Positions 26,945 to 34,058 are shown, counted from the stretch's first letter. The stretch is 64,000 nt of DNA from Pedobacter sp. HDW13 (GCF_011303555.1 NZ_CP049868.1:4898001-4962000), one strand, 5' to 3'. The notes: generated by a model not told the origin, from the sequence alone. Program-made: numbers and translations.

Positions 26945-27496
26945 TTAAAGCGCTTCCGAAACCACTTCGGTTACTTCAGGTACCATGCGTTGTAACAGGT
27001 TCTGGATACCCGATTTAAGTGTAATAGTAGAAGACGGACAACCACTACACGAGCCACGTAATTCTACAGTAACCACACCTTCATCAAATGATTTATAGGT
27101 AATGGCACCGCCATCCTGCTCAACCGCCGGGCGCACGTAGTCATGTAAAATCTGCTGGATTTTAATTTCAGTTTCTGTACCCTCAAAAGTTGGTACTTCA
27201 TCAGCAGTTGCTTCTTTAATTTTTAATTCAGATTCAACAGCTCCCTTGACAAACTCTTTTAAAATGGCTTCAATATCTGCCCATTCTGCGTCGTCTGTTT
27301 TGGTAACCGTAACAAAGTTACTGGCGAAAAAAACACCAGAAACAAAGCTGAATTTAAATAACTCCTTGGCAAATGGCGAGTGTTCTGCACTTTCTTTAGT
27401 GGCAAAATCTTCGCTACCATTTATTAATAGCTTATTTACCATGAATTTCATGGTTGCCGGGTTTGGAGTTTGTTCTGTATATACGTTAATCGTCAT
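26945..27496 (-). CDS. NifU-like Fe-S scaffold protein (Nfu)
   Basis: 183 aa. The N-terminal Nfu_N domain (about 1-85, YTEQTPNPATMKFMVN) is followed by the NifU C-terminal domain (about 105-180) with the cluster-binding CxxC in RGSCSGCPSSTITLKSGIQ. It accepts and delivers Fe-S clusters to client enzymes such as MtaB-type radical-SAM proteins. This two-domain form is common in Bacteroidota and mitochondria. It lies upstream of no other minus-strand gene and downstream of purB, with 87 bp between them. Confidence 0.93.
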   Translation of the reverse strand: MTINVYTEQTPNPATMKFMVNKLLINGSEDFATKESAEHSPFAKELFKFSFVSGVFFASNFVTVTKTDDAEWADIEAILKEFVKGAVESELKIKEATADEVPTFEGTETEIKIQQILHDYVRPAVEQDGGAITYKSFDEGVVTVELRGSCSGCPSSTITLKSGIQNLLQRMVPEVTEVVSEAL

Positions 27497-27583
27497 GTCC
27501 TAATCAATTTGAATAAACAAAATTAACAATTCGTGTTTAATAAAGCGTGGCGTAGCTGTCTGCTTAGCGTCAATTTAATTTGA

Positions 27584-28930
27584 CTAGAAAATACCAGTGT
27601 AGTTAAACGGCGTAATTGTTCTCAACTGAGCTTTTACTTCTTCCTTTACCGCTAAGCCCTCAATAAATTCGGCAATACTTGCTGCGTTAATTTTTGAGTT
27701 CGTACGTGTTAGTTCTTTTAAAGCCTCGTAAGGGTTAGGGAAATTTTCTCTGCGCAATACCGTTTGTATAGCTTCGGCAACTACGGCCCAGTTTTCATCT
27801 AAGTCGGCCGCTAATGCAGCTTCGTTAAGTAAAATTTTGTTAAGTCCCCTTAATGTTGCGTTAATGGCTATTAAAGTATGTCCAAACGGAACACCCACAT
27901 TTCTTAAAACGGTTGAGTCAGTCAAATCCCTTTGTAAACGCGAAATAGGTAGCTTCGCTGCAAAAAACTCGAATAAAGCATTGGCAATACCGGCGTTACC
28001 TTCCGCATTTTCAAAATCGATCGGGTTAACCTTGTGTGGCATGGCCGACGAACCGATTTCTCCTGCTTTTATTTTTTGTTTGAAATAATTTTTAGAAATG
28101 TAAGTCCAGATGTCGCGGTCTAAATCGATAATGATATTGTTAATGCGTTTTAAAGCATCACATTGCGCTGCAAACTGATCGTAGTGCTCAATTTGTGTGG
28201 TGTGTTGCGCGCGGCTTAAGCCCAGGGTTTCGTTTACAAACTGGTTTGAAAAATCAACCCATTTCACCTCAGGGTAAGCAATGTGGTGTGCATTGAAGTT
28301 TCCGGTAGCACCACCAAATTTGGCGCTGTTAGGGATAGCTTTTAAATTTTCTACCTGGATGCTTAAACGCTCGGCAAAAACCAAAAACTCTTTACCCAGT
28401 TTGGTTGGAGAGGCCGGCTGACCGTGGGTATGCGCCAGCATCGGTACTTCTTTCCATTCCGTAGCTAATGCATTTATTTTGGCAATCAGTTCGGTAATTG
28501 CAGGATAATAACTTTCGTTCAAAGCCAGCTTAATCGAATAAGGGATGGCAGTGTTGTTAATGTCTTGTGAGGTTAAGCCAAAATGGATAAACTCTTTATA
28601 ATTTTGAAGCGATAGGCCATCAAATTTACTTTTGATGAAATATTCAACCGCTTTAACGTCGTGATTGGTAACTTTTTCAGTCTCTTTAATTTCTAAAGCA
28701 TCAGCTTCCGAGAAATTTTCGTGTATTTTACGTAATTCGGCATAAAGATTTTTATCAAAGTTTTGCAAGCCAGGCAGGTTGATATCGCAAAGCGCGATAA
28801 AATATTCGATTTCTACAAAAACACGGTATTTAATCAGTGCTTCTTCTGAAAAGTAAGCAGCTAAATTTTCGGTAGTTTTTCTGTAACGACCATCAACAGG
28901 TGAAATAGCTTGTAGTGATGTTAAATTCAT
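27584..28930 (-). CDS. purB: adenylosuccinate lyase
   Basis: 448 aa fumarase/aspartase superfamily enzyme. It acts twice in purine synthesis, cleaving SAICAR and adenylosuccinate with release of fumarate. The signature loop GSSAMPHKVNPIDFENAEG with the catalytic Ser is intact, as are TSQDINNTA and the HGQPASPT block. Its start MNLTSLQAISPVDGRY is canonical. A TAAATTTG box with GCGGC on the minus strand (28953-28960) should be its promoter. Confidence 0.96.
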   Translation of the reverse strand: MNLTSLQAISPVDGRYRKTTENLAAYFSEEALIKYRVFVEIEYFIALCDINLPGLQNFDKNLYAELRKIHENFSEADALEIKETEKVTNHDVKAVEYFIKSKFDGLSLQNYKEFIHFGLTSQDINNTAIPYSIKLALNESYYPAITELIAKINALATEWKEVPMLAHTHGQPASPTKLGKEFLVFAERLSIQVENLKAIPNSAKFGGATGNFNAHHIAYPEVKWVDFSNQFVNETLGLSRAQHTTQIEHYDQFAAQCDALKRINNIIIDLDRDIWTYISKNYFKQKIKAGEIGSSAMPHKVNPIDFENAEGNAGIANALFEFFAAKLPISRLQRDLTDSTVLRNVGVPFGHTLIAINATLRGLNKILLNEAALAADLDENWAVVAEAIQTVLRRENFPNPYEALKELTRTNSKINAASIAEFIEGLAVKEEVKAQLRTITPFNYTGIF

Positions 28931-29016
28931 TATACGGATTATATTTTTGCCGCAAATTTACTACAATTGATGGATTTTAAGGGATTTAAAAGCTAAAGAA
29001 TTCAGATTAAAAGCAA

Positions 29017-29046
29017 AAAAGGCTTCAGTTTTACCTGAAGCCTTTT
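29017..29046 (-). terminator. terminator of mini-lipoprotein copy 1
   Basis: AAAAGGCTTCAG/CTGAAGCCTTTT (29017-29028 and 29035-29046). On the minus strand it is followed by a T-run. Confidence 0.8.
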
Positions 29047-29065
29047 ATTAGGTTAACTGAAGCTA

Positions 29066-29263
29066 CTATTTTTTAGTACTATCTTTTGCTAAAGTATCTT
29101 TAACTGTAGAATCTTTTACTGTAGTGTCTTTTACAGTTGTATCAACTACTGTAGAGTCTACTTTAGAAGAATCTGCTGCGCCATCTTTCTTTTCTGATTT
29201 ACAGGCAACAACTGATAGAGATAAAGCAAGAGCTAGAAAGCCTAATTTGAATGCATTTTTCAT
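29066..29263 (-). CDS. mini-lipoprotein, copy 1 of 5 (most divergent)
   Basis: 65 aa. The signal MKNAFKLGFLALALSLSVVAC anchors at Cys21 and is almost identical in all five copies. The mature tail is a low-complexity series of DTTVKD/DSTVKD units with Lys, Asp, Thr, Val and Ser only, predicted to be disordered. It lacks the TTTTTTEVKH ending of the other four and finishes AKDSTKK. It has its own sigma site (29308-29336) and terminator. Function unknown; its link to the ECF sigma gene is the shared promoter motif. Confidence 0.85.
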   Translation of the reverse strand: MKNAFKLGFLALALSLSVVACKSEKKDGAADSSKVDSTVVDTTVKDTTVKDSTVKDTLAKDSTKK

Positions 29264-29307
29264 GTTTTTTTAATTTGTAGTGGTTTTTGAAATTAATTAC
29301 TTACTAA

Positions 29308-29336
29308 TTTATACAAATAACCTAAAAAAGTAACCC
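29308..29336 (-). promoter_or_regulatory. ECF-type promoter site for lipoprotein copy 1
   Basis: On the minus strand GGGTTACT (29329-29336), 15 bases, then TATAAA (29308-29313). This is the least conserved downstream box of the set. Confidence 0.65.
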
Positions 29337-29349
29337 GCTTTAAATAAAA

Positions 29350-29381
29350 AAAAAGCTTTGATCGAAAAATCAAAGCTTTTT
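29350..29381 (-). terminator. terminator of mini-lipoprotein copy 2
   Basis: AAAAAGCTTTGAT (29350-29362) and ATCAAAGCTTTTT (29369-29381), perfect, with a T-run. Confidence 0.8.
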
Positions 29382-29402
29382 TTGTGTTATTTTAGAAATA
29401 TA

Positions 29403-29627
29403 CTAGTGTTTTACCTCTGTTGTGGTAGTTGTGGTTTTAACAGCAGTGTCTTTAACCGTCGAATCTTTTACTGTAGTGTCTTTTGCGGTAGTATCAGTTA
29501 CAATTGTTGATGAATCTGTAACGGCGGTATCGCTGGTACCTTCTGCTTTTTTTCCTGATTCGCCGCAAGCTGCAATGGTAAGAGATAAAGCCATGGCTAA
29601 AAAGCCTAGTTTAAATGCATTTTTCAT
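29403..29627 (-). CDS. mini-lipoprotein, copy 2 of 5
   Basis: 74 aa lipoprotein with Cys21 as anchor (LTIAAC). The mature sequence starts GESGKKAEGTSD and then carries VTDSSTIVTDTTAKDT, the KDSTVKD units and the TTTTTTEVKH tail shared with copies 3-5. Its DNA is more diverged than that of copies 3-5, so it is an older duplicate. Own promoter site at 29660-29689 and terminator at 29350. Function unknown. Confidence 0.85.
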   Translation of the reverse strand: MKNAFKLGFLAMALSLTIAACGESGKKAEGTSDTAVTDSSTIVTDTTAKDTTVKDSTVKDTAVKTTTTTTEVKH

Positions 29628-29659
29628 GTTGATTTTGTTTTTAGGGTTAATGCATACTT

Positions 29660-29689
29660 TTAATGACCCGAAACCGGAAAAGGTAACCC
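29660..29689 (-). promoter_or_regulatory. ECF-type promoter site for lipoprotein copy 2
   Basis: Minus strand GGGTTACC (29682-29689), 16 bases, then CATTAA (29660-29665). Confidence 0.7.
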
Positions 29690-29699
29690 GTATTAATTA

Positions 29700-29733
29700 A
29701 AAAAGCCCTTGAAAATAAATTCAAGGGCTTTTT
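29700..29733 (-). terminator. terminator of mini-lipoprotein copy 3
   Basis: AAAAGCCCTTGAA (29701-29713) and TTCAAGGGCTTTT (29720-29732), perfect stem. Confidence 0.8.
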
Positions 29734-29751
29734 GTATAGGTAAAGTTAAAA

Positions 29752-29970
29752 CTAGTGTTTAACTTCAGTTGTAGTAGTTGTAGTTTTTACAGCTGTATCT
29801 TTAACTGTAGAATCTTTAACTGTAGTATCTTTTGCAGTAGTGTCAGTAACGATAGTTGAAGAATCAGTTACAGTAGTATCAGCGCCTTCAGCTTTTTTTT
29901 CTGAGTTACAAGCAACAACTGATAAAGATAAAGCTAAAGCTAAAAAGCCTAATTTGAATGCATTTTTCAT
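29752..29970 (-). CDS. mini-lipoprotein, copy 3 of 5
   Basis: 72 aa from the conserved MKNAFKLGF start at 29970. A longer in-frame start at 30024 would extend into the promoter and is rejected. Anchor Cys21 in SVVACNSEKK. Mature tail: AEGADTTVTDSSTIVTD, then TTAKD, TTVKD, STVKD and TAVKT units and TTTTTTEVKH. The protein is identical to copy 4, and the DNA is close to copies 4 and 5, so duplication was recent. Function unknown. Confidence 0.85.
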   Translation of the reverse strand: MKNAFKLGFLALALSLSVVACNSEKKAEGADTTVTDSSTIVTDTTAKDTTVKDSTVKDTAVKTTTTTTEVKH

Positions 29971-30007
29971 TTTTGAAGTTTTTTTTAAGTAATTAATTAA
30001 TTCGTAC

Positions 30008-30036
30008 TTAATACGTGAAACCAAAAAAGGTAACCC
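30008..30036 (-). promoter_or_regulatory. ECF-type promoter site for lipoprotein copy 3
   Basis: Minus strand GGGTTACC (30029-30036), 15 bases, TATTAA (30008-30013). Confidence 0.75.
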
Positions 30037-30065
30037 AATAAATTGAAAAAAAATGAAATAAAATT

Positions 30066-30101
30066 AAAAATGGCCTTAAAAATTAATTTAAGACCATTTT
30101 T
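30066..30101 (-). terminator. terminator of mini-lipoprotein copy 4
   Basis: Arms 30066-30080 and 30087-30101. The one imperfect pair is a G-U in the minus-strand RNA but a C-A mismatch in the plus strand, so the hairpin is built for minus-strand transcription. Confidence 0.75.
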
Positions 30102-30119
30102 TGTATGTTAAAGTTAAGA

Positions 30120-30338
30120 CTAGTGTTTAACTTCAGTTGTAGTTGTAGTAGTTTTTACAGCAGTATCTTTAACTGTTGAATCTTTAACTGTAGTATCTTT
30201 TGCAGTAGTATCAGTAACGATAGTAGAAGAATCAGTTACAGTAGTATCAGCGCCTTCAGCTTTTTTTTCTGAGTTACAAGCAACAACTGATAAAGATAAA
30301 GCTAAAGCTAAAAAGCCTAATTTGAATGCATTTTTCAT
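30120..30338 (-). CDS. mini-lipoprotein, copy 4 of 5
   Basis: 72 aa with a protein sequence identical to copy 3: lipobox Cys21, then a disordered Thr/Asp/Lys/Val tail ending EVKH. The repeat unit here is about 367 bp (gene, terminator and promoter). Identity at the protein level with silent differences in the DNA (for example GTAGTAGTTTTT/GTAGTTTTT order near the stop) suggests purifying selection or gene conversion. Confidence 0.85.
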   Translation of the reverse strand: MKNAFKLGFLALALSLSVVACNSEKKAEGADTTVTDSSTIVTDTTAKDTTVKDSTVKDTAVKTTTTTTEVKH

Positions 30339-30374
30339 TTTTAAAGTTTTTTAAGTAATTAATTAATTTACATA

Positions 30375-30403
30375 TTAATACAGTTAATTAAAAAAGGTAA
30401 CCT
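30375..30403 (-). promoter_or_regulatory. ECF-type promoter site for lipoprotein copy 4
   Basis: Minus strand AGGTTACC (30396-30403), 15 bases, TATTAA (30375-30380). Confidence 0.7.
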
Positions 30404-30433
30404 GATAAATTGAAAAAAAAATGAAATAAAATT

Positions 30434-30469
30434 AAAAAAGGCTTTGAAAGTTAATTCAAAGCCTTTTTT
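30434..30469 (-). terminator. terminator of mini-lipoprotein copy 5
   Basis: AAAAAAGGCTTTGAA (30434-30448) and TTCAAAGCCTTTTTT (30455-30469), perfect 15-bp stem. Confidence 0.8.
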
Positions 30470-30486
30470 TTTATGTTAAAGTTAGA

Positions 30487-30705
30487 CTAGTGTTTAACTT
30501 CAGTTGTAGTAGTTGTAGTTTTTACAGCTGTATCTTTAACTGTAGAATCTTTAACTGTAGTATCTTTTGCAGTAGTATCAGTAACGATAGTAGAAGAATC
30601 AGTTAAAGTAGTATCAGCACCTTCAGCTTTTTTTTCTGAGTTACAAGCAACAACTGATAAAGATAAAGCTAAAGCTAAAAAGCCTAATTTGAATGCATTT
30701 TTCAT
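30487..30705 (-). CDS. mini-lipoprotein, copy 5 of 5
   Basis: 72 aa, differing from copies 3 and 4 only by Leu for Val in ADTTLTDSS. Lipobox Cys21, with the same Thr/Asp/Lys tail. It is the first copy after the divergent intergenic region that also serves the ECF sigma gene. Transcription from its site at 30738-30766 runs away from the sigma gene. Function unknown; by abundance of copies and promoter type it is likely an envelope-stress product. Confidence 0.85.
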   Translation of the reverse strand: MKNAFKLGFLALALSLSVVACNSEKKAEGADTTLTDSSTIVTDTTAKDTTVKDSTVKDTAVKTTTTTTEVKH

Positions 30706-30737
30706 TTTTTGAATTTTTTTAAGTAATTAATTTCCTG

Positions 30738-30766
30738 TTAATGCCGCAAAGGTAAAAAGGTAACCC
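30738..30766 (-). promoter_or_regulatory. ECF-type promoter site for lipoprotein copy 5
   Basis: Minus strand GGGTTACC (30759-30766), 15 bases, CATTAA (30738-30743). Confidence 0.75.
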
Positions 30767-30809
30767 GATAATATGAAAAAAAGTTAAAATATTTTTTTTC
30801 GCAGGGTTT

Positions 30810-30839
30810 GGGTTACCCCTGGTACCAAGATTGTATTAA
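30810..30839 (+). promoter_or_regulatory. ECF-type promoter site 1 for the sigma factor operon
   Basis: GGGTTACC (30810-30817), 16 bases, TATTAA (30834-30839). A transcript from here would have a leader of about 60 bases, so this is the more plausible functional site of the two. Confidence 0.7.
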
Positions 30840-30877
30840 GCAGGATAGTAGCTATAAATATTTTTTTGTCTAATATT

Positions 30878-30906
30878 GGGTTACTATTTATAGAAAAATG
30901 TATTAA
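30878..30906 (+). promoter_or_regulatory. ECF-type promoter site 2, immediately before the sigma factor start
   Basis: GGGTTACT (30878-30885), 15 bases, TATTAA (30901-30906). It ends 3 bases before the GTG start, so its transcript would begin within or after the start codon. Confidence 0.5.
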
Positions 30907-30909
30907 CTA

Positions 30910-31476
30910 GTGAATAACAGTTTAAAGAGTTCAGTTCCAACAGATAGAGAGGTTATTTTAGGTATTCTAAATAACTCAACAGATACGCTTAACAAGTTAT
31001 ACAAAGGCTATTATGCAATGGTTTTGCAGTTTATCCTCAATAATAACGGGGATGAAGATGATGCAAAAGATGTATACCAGGAGGCCATCATTATTTTGTA
31101 TAACAAAGTTAAGGAAGGCAATTTTGAATTGAGCAGTAAGCTTAAAACATATATTTATTCGGTATGCCGGCGCATTTGGTTAAAGAAACTTAACCTTAAC
31201 AGCAAAAAAGCCGGTAACATTACTGATTATGAAGATGTGTTTGCTGTAGAGGAGGATGTAGAACAACATGAAGAGAAAGACCTTCAGTTTGTAAAGATGC
31301 AATCTGCACTCGAACACCTGGGCGAACCCTGTAAAACCATTATTCAGGATTTTTATATCCACAATTTATCCATGCAAGATATTTGCGAAAAGTTTGGCTA
31401 TACCAATACGGATAATGCCAAAACACAGAAATATAAATGCCTGCAGCGGTTAAAGAAATTATTTTTTCAACACTAG
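30910..31476 (+). CDS. ECF-type RNA polymerase sigma factor
   Basis: 188 aa from GTG at 30910; a TAA in frame at 30904 rules out a longer form. The sigma-70 region 2 (about 25-95, DVYQEAIIILYNKVKEGNFELSSKLKTYIYSVCRRIW) and region 4 (about 135-188, DFYIHNLSMQDICEKFGYTNTDNAKTQKYKCLQRL) are both intact, and no region 3 is present. Two GGGTTAC-type sites precede it and the same sites precede all five neighbouring lipoprotein genes, so autoregulation is likely. The protease/anti-sigma-like gene follows 8 bp after its stop. Confidence 0.9.
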   Translation: MNNSLKSSVPTDREVILGILNNSTDTLNKLYKGYYAMVLQFILNNNGDEDDAKDVYQEAIIILYNKVKEGNFELSSKLKTYIYSVCRRIWLKKLNLNSKKAGNITDYEDVFAVEEDVEQHEEKDLQFVKMQSALEHLGEPCKTIIQDFYIHNLSMQDICEKFGYTNTDNAKTQKYKCLQRLKKLFFQH

Positions 31477-31484
31477 TAATTGAA

Positions 31485-32579
31485 ATGAGAAACGATTTGG
31501 AGTTAGATGCAATTATTGAAGATTATCTTTTAGGTAAACTTAATCCCCAGGAAACTGAGGCCTTTGAACAGTTACGTCAAAATGATGCCACTGTAGATCA
31601 TAAGGTGGTTTCGCATAAATTCTTTTTAGAATCTATGGAAGCTTTTGCAGGACAGGTACGTTTAAGAGAACAATTAAATCATATCCATGCCGAAATTGAT
31701 GTGGAAAGCCTTGCTGATGCACTTAGGCCTCATCCATCGCGTGTGGTGCAGTTATGGCGTAAGCATAAATCTGCGATAGCTGTTGCTGCATCGTTTATCG
31801 TACTTTCACTGGTTTCTATTTATTCTATACAGCATAACAGCAAGCAGGTAGAAAGGTACAGGCAATTAAGCAATCAGGTAAATAATGCCATTAAAACCCA
31901 AAACAGTTTAATCAGGAAGATTAACCACAATAATACAGCCTCTAATAAAAGCAGTGTACAAAATAGCTTTGGAGGAACGGGTTTTGCGATTTCTACAAAT
32001 GGTTATATTTTAACCAACCTGCACATTATTAATGGAGCCGATTCTCTTTATGTGCAGAACAATAAAGGAGAATCTTTCAAGGTAAAATCTGTTTATACTG
32101 ATTCTCAGAACGATATTGCCATATTAAAAATCAGCGATAAGCATTTCAGTAATCTATCAGCGATACCTTATACTATTAAAAGCAATATGAGCAGCATAGG
32201 CGAAATTGTTTACACTTGGGGTTATCCTAAAGATGATGCCGTATTGGGAGAAGGTTATGTGAGTTCGAGAAATGGATTTATTGGTGATACTACTCAGTAT
32301 CAGGTAGCCATTTCGGTTAATCCTGGTAACAGTGGTGGACCTGTTTTAGATAATAACGGAAATTTGGTCGGTATTATCAGTGGTAAGCCCGATCAGACAG
32401 AAGGTGCTGCATTCGCCATTAAGTCAAAATACATTTTGGAGGCTATTAGGGCTATCCCACAAGATTCTTTAGGTTCAAATAAACTTACTGCCAATAAAAG
32501 AAGCCTGCTTTCGGGATTGAAAAGAACGAAACAAATCGAAAAAATACAGGATTATGTATTTATGATCAAAGCTTATTAG
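31485..32579 (+). CDS. membrane-anchored anti-sigma-like protein fused to an HtrA-type serine protease domain
   Basis: 364 aa from ATG 31485; an earlier in-frame ATG at 31437 overlaps the sigma gene. The cytoplasmic N-terminus (1-95) begins IEDYLLGKLNPQETEAFEQL, which resembles anti-sigma N-termini but lacks the Zn-binding HxxxCxxC. One transmembrane helix spans about 96-116. The periplasmic S1C protease domain (about 160-325) has the full triad His180 (TNLHII), Asp210 (NDIAIL) and Ser283 (GNSGGP). There is no PDZ domain. Translationally close to the sigma gene, so it probably binds the sigma factor and senses envelope stress. Confidence 0.85.
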   Translation: MRNDLELDAIIEDYLLGKLNPQETEAFEQLRQNDATVDHKVVSHKFFLESMEAFAGQVRLREQLNHIHAEIDVESLADALRPHPSRVVQLWRKHKSAIAVAASFIVLSLVSIYSIQHNSKQVERYRQLSNQVNNAIKTQNSLIRKINHNNTASNKSSVQNSFGGTGFAISTNGYILTNLHIINGADSLYVQNNKGESFKVKSVYTDSQNDIAILKISDKHFSNLSAIPYTIKSNMSSIGEIVYTWGYPKDDAVLGEGYVSSRNGFIGDTTQYQVAISVNPGNSGGPVLDNNGNLVGIISGKPDQTEGAAFAIKSKYILEAIRAIPQDSLGSNKLTANKRSLLSGLKRTKQIEKIQDYVFMIKAY

Positions 32580-32610
32580 TTAGCCATACCCCAAATAAAT
32601 TAATATACTC

Positions 32611-32645
32611 AAACCCTGCTGATTCATTTCTGCAGGGTTTTTTTA
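32611..32645 (+). terminator. terminator of the sigma/protease operon
   Basis: AAACCCTGC (32611-32619) pairs with GCAGGGTTT (32632-32640), followed by a long T-run. Confidence 0.85.
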
Positions 32646-32708
32646 TTTGAATTGTAATTTAGACGTCTGAAAATAATATTATGTCTATGTATTTACTATA
32701 GTATTGTT

Positions 32709-32716
32709 TAGATTTG
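32709..32716 (+). promoter_or_regulatory. TAnnTTTG -7 box for the peroxiredoxin gene
   Basis: TAGATTTG, 28 bp upstream of the start codon. Confidence 0.45.
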
Positions 32717-32744
32717 TTTTAATCAACTTTTAAATATTATTGTT

Positions 32745-33380
32745 ATGAGTATAAGACTAGGCGATACCGCGCCAAACTTTCAGGCCAATACCTCAATTGG
32801 CGAAATAGATTTTTATGATTTTTTAGGTGATAGCTGGGGTGTATTGTTTTCACACCCGGCCGATTATACACCGGTTTGTACTACTGAACTGGGCAGAACG
32901 GCTGCTTTAAAGGGCGAGTTCGAAAAAAGAAATGTTAAAGTACTGGCTTTGAGTGTCGATTCTGCAGAATCTCATAAAGGCTGGATCAGCGATATTAATG
33001 AAACCCAGAACACATCTGTTGAATTCCCGATTATTGCCGATCCGGATAGGACAGTGGCTAATTTATACGATATGATCCACCCGAATGCTTCTGAAACCTT
33101 AACGGTAAGGTCGTTATTTGTGATCAGTCCTGATAAAAAAGTAAAATTAACCATTACTTATCCTGCATCTACAGGCCGGAATTTTAACGAGGTATTGCGT
33201 GTAATCGATTCTTTGCAACTTACAGCTAATTACAGTGTGGCTACGCCTGCTGATTGGAAAGATGGCGAAGACGTAATTGTAGTAAACAGTATTAAAACAG
33301 AAGATATTCCGGCTAAATTTCCTAAAGGACACCAGGTGATTAAGCCTTATTTGCGTACTACACCACAACCAAATAAGTAA
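32745..33380 (+). CDS. peroxiredoxin, Prx6 (1-Cys) type
   Basis: 211 aa. The peroxidatic cysteine is Cys45 in HPADYTPVCTTELGR, within the PxxxTxxC signature of the AhpC/TSA family. Length and the C-terminal extension (about 160-211) fit the Prx6 subgroup. It reduces hydrogen peroxide and organic peroxides. It is monocistronic, directly downstream of the sigma operon but separated by that operon's terminator, with its own promoter box. Confidence 0.93.
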   Translation: MSIRLGDTAPNFQANTSIGEIDFYDFLGDSWGVLFSHPADYTPVCTTELGRTAALKGEFEKRNVKVLALSVDSAESHKGWISDINETQNTSVEFPIIADPDRTVANLYDMIHPNASETLTVRSLFVISPDKKVKLTITYPASTGRNFNEVLRVIDSLQLTANYSVATPADWKDGEDVIVVNSIKTEDIPAKFPKGHQVIKPYLRTTPQPNK

Positions 33381-33589
33381 TTAAACAAAGTTTTTTGTGC
33401 TTACGCAACTTTCTTGTTGAATAGCTGATTTGGGCTTGCATTACATCGGCAAATTATTATATTTGGTAGTTTTGTTTCAATATTAACGCTTTATCTGATT
33501 GTTTTATTAATGATAATGATCGATTGGTTAAATTAAATGCGAATCAAAGCATAAGGGTTTATTTATTTTATACAATTTTTTATTTTTTT

Positions 33590-33787
33590 ATGGCAACCGG
33601 AAAAGTTAAATGGTTTAATACGCAAAAAGGCTTTGGATTTATTGTGCAAGAAGACAATAAAGACTTATTTGTACATTTTAAAGATGTTTTAGGTGGAATC
33701 GAAAGCTTGAAAGAGAACGATGCAGTAGAATTTGAAGTAGCTGAAGGCAGAAAAGGTTTACAGGCAGTAAACGTTAAGAAAGTTTAA
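33590..33787 (+). CDS. cold-shock protein, CspA family
   Basis: 65 aa from ATG 33590 (MATGKVKWFN). The upstream in-frame TTG start at 33524 would add 22 leader-like residues and is rejected. Both RNA-binding motifs are intact, RNP1 KGFGFI and RNP2 LFVHF. An OB-fold RNA chaperone. The 200-bp AT-rich region upstream, typical of csp leaders, has no ORF. A 15-bp perfect terminator follows. Confidence 0.95.
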   Translation: MATGKVKWFNTQKGFGFIVQEDNKDLFVHFKDVLGGIESLKENDAVEFEVAEGRKGLQAVNVKKV

Positions 33788-33815
33788 GCGATACAATATT
33801 TATATCTTCATCCCC

Positions 33816-33851
33816 TGCAAAAAGCCTTTCCCTAAAGAAAGGCTTTTTGCA
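33816..33851 (+). terminator. terminator after cspA
   Basis: Arms 33816-33830 and 33837-33851 are perfect 15-bp complements (core AAAAAGCCTTTC), ending in a T-run. Confidence 0.9.
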
Positions 33852-33868
33852 TTTTAAGTAATCGTTAC

Positions 33869-34048
33869 CCTCATCCGATGACTATCGGATTTATTTCAGG
33901 GTCTCTGAATATGTACCCAGATGCTCATTTGATTTAAAGGCTGGCTGTATAGGAGAGGCGAAAAACAAAGTTTTATCTTTAAAAAAACTAAGGTAGAAAA
34001 ACACTCCCTGGTTTTAAAGAGGTGCTGAATAAGTTCAGCATAACGACA
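33869..34048. repeat. degenerate intergenic repeat remnants
   Basis: GATTTATTTCAGGGTCTC (33888-33905) matches the pattern at about 26738-26755 (ATTTATTTCAGCGTCTC), and GCTGAATAAGTTCAGC (34024-34039) is a small palindrome. Together they look like decayed copies of a dispersed element. No gene is seen in this 270-bp spacer. Confidence 0.4.
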
Positions 34049-34058
34049 GAAGTCTAGG

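Noticed and set aside
29422..29700. Plus-strand ORF of 92 aa across mini-lipoprotein copy 2
   Set aside because: It is the antisense shadow of a Thr/Val-biased coding region (poly-Val translation) with no promoter or start signal of its own.
29066..30705. Possible CRISPR array or satellite DNA from the regular spacing of about 367 bp
   Set aside because: Units are complete lipoprotein genes with promoter and terminator; there are no short direct repeats separated by unique spacers.
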